DNA of 64,000 nt from NCBI GenBank assembly GCA_903829945.1, contig CAIKRV010000090.1, positions 18,114 through 82,113 of the forward strand. The letters are read 5' to 3'. Within the stretch, counting starts at the first letter, position 1. Every line of letters starts with the position of its first letter. Of this stretch, positions 46,671-54,524 are shown piece by piece. Source of the stretch: an uncultured bacterium. GTDB lineage: Bacteria > Bacteroidota > Bacteroidia > CAILMK01. A program made the translations under genes and the position numbers. The notes under the pieces are model-generated. The model was not told the DNA's origin, searched no databases, and saw nothing but the letters and a program-made list of their open reading frames with translations.

Positions 46671-46780
46671 ATGTGCATTACCATACATTTGGTGAATGCA
46701 AAAAAATCTATTTCAGTAAGTAAAATTTCCTAGCCTTTCCGGCTAAGCTGCATAGCATTGTTACTTAAAAATTTTACAAT

Positions 46781-47929
46781 ATGCAGTTAGAAACTCAAAT
46801 TATTCACAACATCCCGGTAGATGAACTTACCGGTGCTATTTCTGTTCCTATTTATCAAACTTCCACCTATGTACAGGAGGCTCCGGGAGTACATAAAGGA
46901 TTTGATTATTCCAGAACCAATAATCCTACCCGTGCAGCACTGGAAAAACTCGCTGCCTCTTTAGAACAAGGCGATGCCGGATTTGCTTTTGCCAGTGGCC
47001 TGGCTGCCATTGATGCCGTAGCTAAACTCCTTAAAGCCGGGGATGAAATTGTGGCCGTGGATGATATATACGGTGGCGCCTACAGAATTTTTACACATAT
47101 TTATAGTAAATTCGGTATCCGCATTAAATATGTAAATACTACTTCCGTAGAAAATATAGTAAATGCAATCAGTCCGGCCACTCGATTTATATGGATTGAA
47201 AGTCCTACCAACCCTACCCTTAAAATTTCAGATATTGCAGCCATTGCCAAAATCGCCCATGCCAATAATGCTTATTTAGTAGTAGATAATACTTTTGCCT
47301 CCCCTGCATTGCAGCAACCCATTGCCCTGGGTGCAGACATTGTCATCCACAGTGCTACCAAATACTTAGGCGGACATTCCGACCTCATTGCAGGATTAGT
47401 CATTACCAAACATAAAGAGCATAGTGAGCAAATTAAATTTATTCAAAATGCATCAGGTACCATACTTGGACCTTTTGATTCCTGGCTCGTTATTCGTGGC
47501 ATTGAAACCTTAAGCTTGCGCGTAGAAAAACACTGTGCCAATGCACTGAAGATTGCACATTATCTGACCACAGAAAGTGCCATCGAAAATTTATATTATC
47601 CGGGATTAACTTCCCATATTAACCACGAAGTAGCCAAAAAACAAATGAGTGGTTTCGGCAGCGTCATTTCATTTTCATTGAAGGAAAATACCATAGAAGC
47701 GGCAGAAGCTTTAGTCACCGCTACTAAATTATTTAAGTTAGCGGAAAGCCTTGGCGGAGTTAAAAGTTTGGTATGCCATCCCGCACAAATGACGCATAAA
47801 TCGATTCCGGCAGCACAACGCCAAGCTGCAGGTGTTGCAGATAGTTTGGTTCGATTGAGTGTGGGTTTAGAAAACGCAGAAGATTTAATTGAAGATTTGA
47901 AACAGGCATTTAAAAAAATTAAAAACTAA
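46781..47929 (+). CDS. Cystathionine gamma-synthase/lyase-type PLP enzyme
   Basis: A 382-residue Cys/Met metabolism PLP enzyme. YSRTNNPTRAALEKLAASLE is the substrate/cofactor loop, FASGLAAIDAV binds phosphate, VVDNTFASP holds the cofactor Asp, and the PLP lysine is in SATKYLGGHSD (about residue 194). The C-terminus SLGGVKSLVCHPAQMTH is typical. Control by a SAM riboswitch and coupling to homoserine dehydrogenase favour a methionine-synthesis role (cystathionine gamma-synthase or beta-lyase, metB/metC type) over degradation, but members cannot be told apart by motif. Confidence 0.9.
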   Translation: MQLETQIIHNIPVDELTGAISVPIYQTSTYVQEAPGVHKGFDYSRTNNPTRAALEKLAASLEQGDAGFAFASGLAAIDAVAKLLKAGDEIVAVDDIYGGAYRIFTHIYSKFGIRIKYVNTTSVENIVNAISPATRFIWIESPTNPTLKISDIAAIAKIAHANNAYLVVDNTFASPALQQPIALGADIVIHSATKYLGGHSDLIAGLVITKHKEHSEQIKFIQNASGTILGPFDSWLVIRGIETLSLRVEKHCANALKIAHYLTTESAIENLYYPGLTSHINHEVAKKQMSGFGSVISFSLKENTIEAAEALVTATKLFKLAESLGGVKSLVCHPAQMTHKSIPAAQRQAAGVADSLVRLSVGLENAEDLIEDLKQAFKKIKN

Positions 47930-49165
47930 ATGAGAAATCACATTAAATTGGGTGTATTCGGATTTGGCTGTGTAGGTCAAGGACTCTATGATGTATTGCA
48001 TAAAACACAAGGCATAAAAGCAGAAATTGTAAAAATATGCGTTAAAGACAAAACTAAAAAAAGAAGTCTGCCGGAAACCTTATTTACCTATACCAAAGAG
48101 GAGCTGTTGTTTCATCCGGACATCAATGTAATTGTAGAATTGATTGATGATGCGGATGCGGCATTTGAAATTGTTGCTACTGCTTTAAAAAATAAAAAAG
48201 CCGTAGTTACAGCCAATAAAAAAATGATAGCGGAACACTTTGAAGAATTATTTCAATTGCAGCAAGAATATGGGGTGCCCTTATTATATGAGGCAGCCTG
48301 TTGTGCCAGTATTCCCATTATCCGCAATTTGGAAGAATATTACGACAATGATTTATTAAATAGCGTGGAAGGAATATTTAACGGTTCTACTAATTATATA
48401 TTGACCAAAATATTCAGTGAAAATTTAAATTTCCAAACCGCCTTACAACAAGCACAAGCCTTGGGATTTGCAGAAAGTGATCCTAAATTGGATGTAGAAG
48501 GATTTGATCCTAAGTTTAAACTTTCCATCGTATTAACCCATGCCTTTGGAATCTTCATTAAGCCGGAGCAAATATTTCATTACGGAATCCAAAATATCTC
48601 AGAATTTGATATTAAATATGCGCGTGAAAAAGGTTATAAAATTAAATTGGTAGCTTCTTGCAGAAAAATTGAAAATAAAATATATGCCGCCGTATTCCCA
48701 AAGTTTGTACAAACCAATGATAAATTATATAATATTAATTTAGAATATAATGGGATTACTATAGAGAGTATTTTTTCCGAGGATCAATTTTTTGCCGGTA
48801 AAGGTGCCGGTAGTTATCCTACGGGTTCTGCCGTGCTGTCGGATATTTCTGCACTGACTTACGGATACAAATATGAATACAAAAAATATTTCCAAAACAA
48901 TAATCTTACGCTAGATACCCATTTTGGATTAAATGTTTATATCCGCTATTTTGAAGCTGAGGGCTTACCAAATGCAGATTTTTTAAATATACGGGAAAAA
49001 TATACTTCCGTAAAGGAATCCTATATTATTGGAAAAATAAGCCTCCACACACTGATCAATGCATCGTGGTTGCATAGAAAAGACATTAATATTATTTTAC
49101 TGCCGGAAGGAATACCTGAGGAAATTTATGAAAACATAAAAACGGTAGAACTCGTGAGTATTTAA
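47930..49165 (+). CDS. hom: Homoserine dehydrogenase
   Basis: A 411-residue oxidoreductase making homoserine from aspartate semialdehyde. The nucleotide-binding GxGxxG is in VFGFGCVGQGLYDVL (residues 9-23), VVTANKKMIAEHF and YEAACCASIPIIRNLEEYY follow, and the catalytic domain has IFNGSTNYILTKI and FAESDPKLDVEGFD. No separate C-terminal ACT domain of usual form was recognised. Its ATG follows directly on the stop of the PLP enzyme gene, so both are under the SAM riboswitch and together feed the methionine branch. Confidence 0.93.
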   Translation: MRNHIKLGVFGFGCVGQGLYDVLHKTQGIKAEIVKICVKDKTKKRSLPETLFTYTKEELLFHPDINVIVELIDDADAAFEIVATALKNKKAVVTANKKMIAEHFEELFQLQQEYGVPLLYEAACCASIPIIRNLEEYYDNDLLNSVEGIFNGSTNYILTKIFSENLNFQTALQQAQALGFAESDPKLDVEGFDPKFKLSIVLTHAFGIFIKPEQIFHYGIQNISEFDIKYAREKGYKIKLVASCRKIENKIYAAVFPKFVQTNDKLYNINLEYNGITIESIFSEDQFFAGKGAGSYPTGSAVLSDISALTYGYKYEYKKYFQNNNLTLDTHFGLNVYIRYFEAEGLPNADFLNIREKYTSVKESYIIGKISLHTLINASWLHRKDINIILLPEGIPEEIYENIKTVELVSI

Positions 49166-49188
49166 TAAATGCTCATTTTACAGTGGAG

Positions 49189-49222
49189 AAAAGGCAAGAC
49201 TAATCGCTTGCCTTTTCTTTTT
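49189..49222 (+). terminator. Terminator of the methionine operon
   Basis: A 10-bp perfect stem (AAAAGGCAAG with CTTGCCTTTT), 8-nt loop, then CTTTTTT; 24 bp past the stop of hom. Confidence 0.88.
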
Positions 49223-49256
49223 TAGCTGAAAATAAATCCATATCCTAAAAAAATAA

Positions 49257-49264
49257 TATATTTG
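49257..49264 (+). promoter_or_regulatory. -7 promoter element of the NlpC/P60 gene
   Basis: TATATTTG matches TAnnTTTG and ends 11 nt before the ATG at 49276. The -33 box is not clear. Confidence 0.4.
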
Positions 49265-49275
49265 TTACAGGAACA

Positions 49276-49890
49276 ATGGGAAACGGGAAAATGAAAACAT
49301 TCAAGGTATTATTTTGCCTTGGCATGGGTATTTTTTTACTCAGCAGTTGCGTTGCCATAAGAGATGCCCGCATCCGGGAAAATTCCAAAAAAAATGCTAA
49401 AAACACTTCCAAGCATCCTAGTAAAAATACCCCTCCAAATTCAGAAAAGCATGAATCTTATGCTTCTTCCTCCGCCTTGTTGCGAAAATACGAGGAAATC
49501 ATCGGCATCAGTATTGATCAAAACAGCACACCATTGTATACTTTTATTGATCATTGGATGGGAGTGCCTTATTGTTATGGGGGTAAGAGCATGAAGTGTA
49601 CAGATTGTTCCGGATTTGTAATGAGTCTGTACAAAGAAGTGTATCAAAAAGACTTACCACATATTGCCCAAAAACAATATGACATCTGTACTAAAGTAAG
49701 TCGTAGAAATTTAAAAGAAGGAAATTTAGTATTTTTCGATACGGAAAAAGGGAAGTCAGCCATATCGCATGTTGGTGTTTATTTAGGAAATAATAAATTT
49801 GTTCATGCCTCTGCCAGCAAGGGTGTTCGTATTGATGATTTAGAAGAAGAATACTATGCCAAAGCCTATCTGGGCGGAGGTAAACTTTAG
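49276..49890 (+). CDS. NlpC/P60 family cell-wall endopeptidase lipoprotein
   Basis: A 204-residue lipoprotein (lipobox LLSSC) with a Lys/Asn/Ser-rich linker and a C-terminal NlpC/P60 domain. Catalytic Cys is in CTDCSGFVMSLY, the His in ISHVGVYLGNNKFVHASASKGV. These enzymes cut the peptide stems of peptidoglycan in the periplasm (Spr-like). The ATG at 49291 (MKTFKV) is an alternative start. Single-gene unit. Confidence 0.9.
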   Translation: MGNGKMKTFKVLFCLGMGIFLLSSCVAIRDARIRENSKKNAKNTSKHPSKNTPPNSEKHESYASSSALLRKYEEIIGISIDQNSTPLYTFIDHWMGVPYCYGGKSMKCTDCSGFVMSLYKEVYQKDLPHIAQKQYDICTKVSRRNLKEGNLVFFDTEKGKSAISHVGVYLGNNKFVHASASKGVRIDDLEEEYYAKAYLGGGKL

Positions 49891-49971
49891 AAAGATAAAG
49901 TGTTTAGAATTTATATTGTTCTGAACGATTTATTAAATGAAAGAAATGAAACAAAATTTACGCTTTAAACG

Positions 49972-49979
49972 TATCTTTG
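49972..49979 (+). promoter_or_regulatory. -7 promoter element upstream of the AT-hook-like gene
   Basis: TATCTTTG, 49 nt before the ATG at 50029, implying a leader of about 43 nt. Confidence 0.4.
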
Positions 49980-50028
49980 TATTACTAATCTAAAAATTCT
50001 TTAGGTTAACCCTTATATAAAATTTATT

Positions 50029-50550
50029 ATGGATATCAAGATTTCAAATGCTATATCCTTTATCAGGCTACAACAAATGGCTATAAGAGAGGAAATAAAA
50101 TCAATTAATAACGCAATACAATTATTATCCGGCAATATCAGTGCTGAACCCTCAGCTCCTGCCATTCGCTATTTAAAACTTGATGATGATCCAACCAAGC
50201 GCAGAAGAGGCCGTCCTGCCAAAGTGATTTATGTACAAGAAGATGTACATGAGAAAAAAGAAAAGTTGCGTCTTAATGATAAAATTATCAGAATCCTACG
50301 CAGTAAGTATCGTTTTATGCATGATGTGGAACTCGCTACTGCATGTATAAATAACTATGCTTCCGAAAGGGCTTTGAGCAAAGAAGAAGTTTTAGAACGC
50401 GTACATCATGCCATTGATGCATTGAAAAGCGAAAATAAAATAATTGAATTTCCGGGTCTGGATTTAAAACGCGTGTATTTTGGTTTTGAAGAATGGCTGG
50501 ATAGAAACGGAGAAATAGCTCCGGAACATATGTACATCAGCGGAAACTAA
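50029..50550 (+). CDS. Unknown protein with AT-hook-like motif and possible winged-helix C-domain
   Basis: A 173-residue cytoplasmic protein with no recognised family. Residues 1-38 form a predicted coiled-coil helix; residues about 56-64 read KRRRGRPAK, an AT-hook core (GRP flanked by basic residues) that in other proteins enters the minor groove of A/T-rich DNA. The C-terminal half (LNDKIIRILRSKYRFMHDVELATAC to FPGLDLKRVYFGF) alternates helices and ends in a beta pair, compatible with a winged helix. A nucleoid or regulatory DNA-binding role is inferred only. Confidence 0.6.
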   Translation: MDIKISNAISFIRLQQMAIREEIKSINNAIQLLSGNISAEPSAPAIRYLKLDDDPTKRRRGRPAKVIYVQEDVHEKKEKLRLNDKIIRILRSKYRFMHDVELATACINNYASERALSKEEVLERVHHAIDALKSENKIIEFPGLDLKRVYFGFEEWLDRNGEIAPEHMYISGN

Positions 50551-50774
50551 TTTTCCTAATCGCTCCCAATTAATTATAATTAAAAGGTTAATATTTAGCA
50601 GCATTTAATAATGCCTGACCTACATTTGCATTTTTTGCAATTGATTTTCCATTTACTGCTATTACAGTATTAAAAGTTTGCTGTATTTAATAATTCAAAA
50701 AAGCCTAAGTAATAATCAATTATTAAGGACCTTTCACTACTTCTAATTTTGCTTGCAACAAATAATTAGAAAAA

Positions 50775-51305
50775 ATGAAAAAATTAATGATGGTATTTTT
50801 ATTAGCACTAAGTGCAGGAAAAATTTCAGCGCAAACAGAAAATCAACCCATTGCTATATGGGCCTCAGATGCTGGTGGCTTTTCAAACGTGGGATTATTT
50901 GAACAATTAGAACTTGGTATGCAAAAAAATAATTTTTGCGTAAGTATCCGTGCCGCAGGAAGTTTAAGTTTTTACCAATCGATGCGAGAATGTGGCATCC
51001 AATTTGGCGTGATTAAAGGTGATGAAAAAGTTAGTATCGTAATCAGTGGCGGCATTTCAAAAATATCCGGTACCATAAAAGGCGATATAATCCAAAATGA
51101 CTTCTTATTTGGTCCCATTTACAATACTGTTCCTTATACTACCTATGGAATGCCCTTAGAACAAAAAATTATTTTTCACGTCAACCCGCATAAATATGTA
51201 TATTTAGGAATTAATTTGGTGGAAGAAGTCAATCCTTATAACTCCTATTTTGCAGGAATGTTCAGCGTTTATTTCTGGAACTTTAATTATTCGAATACCA
51301 AATAA
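50775..51305 (+). CDS. Small secreted protein of unknown function
   Basis: A 176-residue protein with a clear signal peptide (MKKLMMVFLLALSAGKISAQ). The mature part has amphipathic strands rich in Gly, Phe and Tyr, ending YFAGMFSVYFWNFNYSNTK, so a small outer-membrane or secreted beta protein is possible. No family was recognised and it is convergent with the ferredoxin gene. The 224 bp upstream hold no other gene. Confidence 0.6.
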   Translation: MKKLMMVFLLALSAGKISAQTENQPIAIWASDAGGFSNVGLFEQLELGMQKNNFCVSIRAAGSLSFYQSMRECGIQFGVIKGDEKVSIVISGGISKISGTIKGDIIQNDFLFGPIYNTVPYTTYGMPLEQKIIFHVNPHKYVYLGINLVEEVNPYNSYFAGMFSVYFWNFNYSNTK

Positions 51306-51322
51306 AGGGACACTTAAAAATA

Positions 51323-51550
51323 CTAATGCTCCCTAACTTGTATAATTTTTACCGGACAAGCATTGGCTGCTTTTGGGTTAGGTAATAATTCATCGTCGTG
51401 CAATTTTACAGTAAAAAAACCACCTTTTTCTTTTGCACCGATCAAATTACTTTTACCGTCCTTTTTGGACATGACCCAACGTTGAGGTGCCGCTTCCACA
51501 CAGTAATTGCAACCGATACATTTGGAGCGCGGAAAACTAACGATAATCAT
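51323..51550 (-). CDS. Single-cluster [4Fe-4S] ferredoxin
   Basis: A 75-residue ferredoxin. Cys11, Cys14 and Cys17 (CIGCNYC) plus Cys65 (NACPVKII) supply the four ligands of one [4Fe-4S] cluster; the fourth cysteine precedes the usual proline. It overlaps the U32 gene by 4 bp, so the two are translationally coupled and this ferredoxin is the likely electron donor to the U32 protein. Confidence 0.9.
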   Translation of the reverse strand: MIIVSFPRSKCIGCNYCVEAAPQRWVMSKKDGKSNLIGAKEKGGFFTVKLHDDELLPNPKAANACPVKIIQVREH

Positions 51551-52791
51551 GATACAGTACTGATCAGCTTATACAACTTATCGCTGGGACGTATTGGTGT
51601 ATCCAATTTAAAGCTGCATAAATTGCCTTTTGCAACCGAATTAACACTACCTTCATGACTATGGAGTTCTTCAATTACGGTTTCAATAGCCCCGGTGCTT
51701 GGTCCGGTAATTAAAACCCTGTCGCCAACTTTTAATACAGATGAACTAATTAAAAATTCCGCTACCCCAATTTTACTGAAATAATTATTTCCCTTACCTA
51801 AAAACACTTTTTGTAAAGTGGCTTTAGAACCCGAAGCATTGGTCCATTCGCCAAGTTCCTGTCCTAAATAATAACCCGACCAAAATCCGCGATGATAAAC
51901 TTCCTCCAATTTAGCTTTCCAGTGCAAGGCTTTCTCGCGGGTATAGGACCCGTCCAAACAAGCGTCTGCCGCTTGGCGATAACATTCAGTAACTGTTCGT
52001 ACATATTCCGGACCTTTACCCCGCCCTTCAATTTTTAAAACGGATACTCCGCTATCAATCACTTCGTCTAAAAAATCAATGGTACATAAGTCCTTTGCAG
52101 ACATAATGTATTCATTATCCAATGCCAATTCATGCCCCTCTTCCAAATCAGTGACGGCATACGTACGCCGGCAATTTTGAATACATGCCCCTCTATTGGC
52201 AGAAGCATTATGCGTATGCAAACTCAAATAACATTTGCCGCTAACGGCCATACATAATGCCCCATGAACAAAAATTTCTATTGCTATTAATTGCACAGAA
52301 GGTCCCTTTATTTGTTCAGCAGCTATGGTATCTACAATCTTTTTTACTTGAATTAAGCTAAGTTCACGGGCCAGTACAATGGTATCCGCAAAATGTGCAT
52401 AAAATTTTACCGTTTCAATATTGGTAACATTTAGTTGGGTGGAAATATGCACAGCCATTCCTACCCCATGCGCGTAGGAAATAACCGCCTGATCAGAAGC
52501 AATAATGGCTGTAATGCCAACTGCTTTTGCTCGATCTACAATTTTTTTAACCAAATTAAGGTCATGATCATAAATGATGGTATTGAGGGTAATGTAAGTT
52601 CGTACCTGATGGGCCTTGCAAATGGATACGATTTCTTCTAAATCATCTATTACAAAATTCATGGTGGCACGAGCCCGCATATTTAGCTGCTCTATACCAA
52701 AATAAACGGAATTAGCACCGCCTTGTATCGCTGCGATTAATGAATCAAAACCGCCGGCCGGTGCCATTATTTCTATGGTATTCTTTCTCAC
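51547..52791 (-). CDS. Peptidase U32 family protein (TrhP/RlhA-type RNA hydroxylase candidate)
   Basis: A 414-residue member of the U32 family: APAGGFDSLIAAIQGGANSVYFG opening, a TIM-barrel-like first half, and the cysteine-rich region GALCMAVSGKCYLS with RGACIQNCRR, which in family members binds an iron-sulfur cluster; a barrel domain ends the protein. Despite the peptidase name, E. coli TrhP (YegQ) and RlhA hydroxylate tRNA and 23S rRNA and depend on prephenate. The coupled ferredoxin and divergent chorismate mutase gene fit that chemistry. Family sure, RNA target unknown. Confidence 0.85.
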   Translation of the reverse strand: MRKNTIEIMAPAGGFDSLIAAIQGGANSVYFGIEQLNMRARATMNFVIDDLEEIVSICKAHQVRTYITLNTIIYDHDLNLVKKIVDRAKAVGITAIIASDQAVISYAHGVGMAVHISTQLNVTNIETVKFYAHFADTIVLARELSLIQVKKIVDTIAAEQIKGPSVQLIAIEIFVHGALCMAVSGKCYLSLHTHNASANRGACIQNCRRTYAVTDLEEGHELALDNEYIMSAKDLCTIDFLDEVIDSGVSVLKIEGRGKGPEYVRTVTECYRQAADACLDGSYTREKALHWKAKLEEVYHRGFWSGYYLGQELGEWTNASGSKATLQKVFLGKGNNYFSKIGVAEFLISSSVLKVGDRVLITGPSTGAIETVIEELHSHEGSVNSVAKGNLCSFKLDTPIRPSDKLYKLISTVS

Positions 52792-52862
52792 CTTACAAAT
52801 TTACGGCTGAACCTAGTTTTGAAAATATGATTTTTATCAATACAAAATATTTTTTAGCAGTA

Positions 52863-52870
52863 TAGTTTTG
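52863..52870 (+). promoter_or_regulatory. -7 promoter element of the chorismate mutase-like gene
   Basis: TAGTTTTG matches TAnnTTTG, with 4 nt (TTTG) to the ATG at 52875; predicts a leaderless transcript. Confidence 0.4.
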
Positions 52871-52874
52871 TTTG

Positions 52875-53600
52875 ATGGATTATATTTTTCTAAAAAAAGA
52901 ATTTTCCCACCTCATTCTTCGTGAAATTTCTACTTTGCTGATGGAAGGACTAAAAAATGAAAATTTATTGGCTTTCCCGATTAAAAAAGCAGAAGAAACC
53001 TTGTTTTCTACCTTTCATTTAGAAAACCAAATATTGCCACACCAAATAGTCCCGGAAATGAAATTAGGAGGTATTCTTTACGGTTTTAATAAAAATATTG
53101 ATCAACATTTATCCTATTTTATTTCCTGGCGCAGGCAATATCCGCATAAGATACTTTTGCTGCATCTTCCTGAGGAGGAATTAAGTTTAAAGTCCATACA
53201 AATAGCCTTTGATTTAGGATTTGATGGTATTTTCATAAATCCTGAAACGAAAAAAATAAAGGAAATTGCCAAGCTTTTTAGTTATATTAATACTAGAAAT
53301 ATGCAGCATATCTCATCAAAGCATGAGGAAGCATTTGAATTATTAAGAGATTCCATTGATGCATTGGATAAAGAAATATTCCATTTGATATCGCTAAGGT
53401 TACAAAAAGCAGAAAACATTGCCGCCCTAAAATTTGAAAGCAATATGCCCATTTATCAAGTGATGCGCTGGGAGCATATGCTGAATAAAAGTAAAGCATG
53501 GGCCCTTGAATTTAATCTAAAGGAAGAAACCGTTATTAATATTTTAAATAGCCTTCATTTAGAAGGAATCAAGGCCCATCAAAAAGCCTATGAAGAGTAG
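52875..53600 (+). CDS. Chorismate mutase (AroQ type) with degenerate DAHP synthase-like N-terminus
   Basis: 241 residues from ATG 52875. Residues 157-237 are an AroQ chorismate mutase: Arg158, Arg175, Lys186 and Arg198 match Arg11, Arg28, Lys39 and Arg51 of the E. coli domain in exact spacing, and a late Gln236 fits the Gln88 position. The enzyme makes prephenate. Residues 66-125 resemble the end of the DAHP synthase half of bifunctional Bacteroidota enzymes (GGILYGF, IQIAFDLGFDGIFINPE), but CDPSHIGG reads LLHLPEEEL and the first 200 residues of the synthase are missing. Divergent from the U32-ferredoxin pair. Confidence 0.78.
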   Translation: MDYIFLKKEFSHLILREISTLLMEGLKNENLLAFPIKKAEETLFSTFHLENQILPHQIVPEMKLGGILYGFNKNIDQHLSYFISWRRQYPHKILLLHLPEEELSLKSIQIAFDLGFDGIFINPETKKIKEIAKLFSYINTRNMQHISSKHEEAFELLRDSIDALDKEIFHLISLRLQKAENIAALKFESNMPIYQVMRWEHMLNKSKAWALEFNLKEETVINILNSLHLEGIKAHQKAYEE

Positions 53601-53724
53601 CAAGTATTATTTAGTTAATTTTTCATTTATATTCATTTCCAATACTTTAACTTGTAATATTTAGAATCTTTCCTCATCAAAATATATTTTTTCGTAACTT
53701 GCGACTTTAACTAAACTGAATTTC

Positions 53725-54378
53725 ATGTACATTCACAGAGAGGGAAGATCATTTTTATTAGCCGTATTACTCATCTTAGTAATTATTAATGGTGCCTTAT
53801 GGTATTTTGACCTGCACCTTATCTTTTACATTTTTGTATTTATTTCCAGTGTTTTAATGATTTTGTTTGGACAGTTTTTCAGAGTACCGAGCAGAAAGCT
53901 GACCAAAAATCCTAATTATGTGATCTCTCCTGCAGACGGTAAAGTGGTAGTGATTGAAAAAGTTTTTGAACCGGAATATTTAAAAGAAGAGCGCATACAA
54001 GTATCCGTATTTATGTCTCCTTTTAATGTGCATCAAAATCGCGTTCCCATGAGTGGAACCTTGGAATATTATAAATATCATGTCGGAGAATATTTAGTAG
54101 CTTATCATCCAAAATCCTCTGAATTGAATGAGCGCAATACTGCCGTTATTACCAATGATAAAGGCACAAAATTATTGATGCGTCAAATTGCCGGTGCAGT
54201 GGCAAGAAGAATTCGTTTTTATCTCAAAGAAGGACAAAAAGTTGAACAAGGTCAAGAATTAGGTTTTATAAAATTCGGCTCCAGAATGGATATCTTTTTG
54301 CCTTTAGATGCTGATATTAAAGTAGCTTTAGGCGATAAAACCAAAGCCGGCGTAAGTATATTAGCCGAATTAAAATAG
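53725..54378 (+). CDS. psd: Phosphatidylserine decarboxylase family protein (short PSD-A type)
   Basis: A 217-residue proenzyme. Two N-terminal membrane segments (about 10-48) are followed by the conserved ISPADGKVVVIEKV, VSVFMSPFNVHQNRVP and the self-cleavage site FGSRMD near the C-terminus, where the Ser becomes the pyruvoyl group. It removes CO2 from phosphatidylserine to form phosphatidylethanolamine in the inner membrane. No pssA neighbour here. Confidence 0.93.
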   Translation: MYIHREGRSFLLAVLLILVIINGALWYFDLHLIFYIFVFISSVLMILFGQFFRVPSRKLTKNPNYVISPADGKVVVIEKVFEPEYLKEERIQVSVFMSPFNVHQNRVPMSGTLEYYKYHVGEYLVAYHPKSSELNERNTAVITNDKGTKLLMRQIAGAVARRIRFYLKEGQKVEQGQELGFIKFGSRMDIFLPLDADIKVALGDKTKAGVSILAELK

Positions 54379-54524
54379 TTTATAACTAACTGATAATCTA
54401 TTAAATAAGATTATAATATCTGCTGATAAATGATTTAAATTTGGTTTAAAATAACAGCTTATCGGCTTTTGCTACCTGGCTTTGTTTAAATATACCTTAC
54501 TTTGTAGCCATTAATAAGCCTAAA

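Noticed and set aside
46731..46745. Short inverted repeat TAGCC-TTTCC-GGCTA before the PLP enzyme gene
   Set aside because: Only 5 bp, no T-tract; not needed to explain the SAM switch and could be chance.
52872..53600. Reading the chorismate mutase gene as a full bifunctional aromatic-pathway enzyme
   Set aside because: The protein is about 110 residues too short and the DAHP synthase metal and phosphate motifs are missing.
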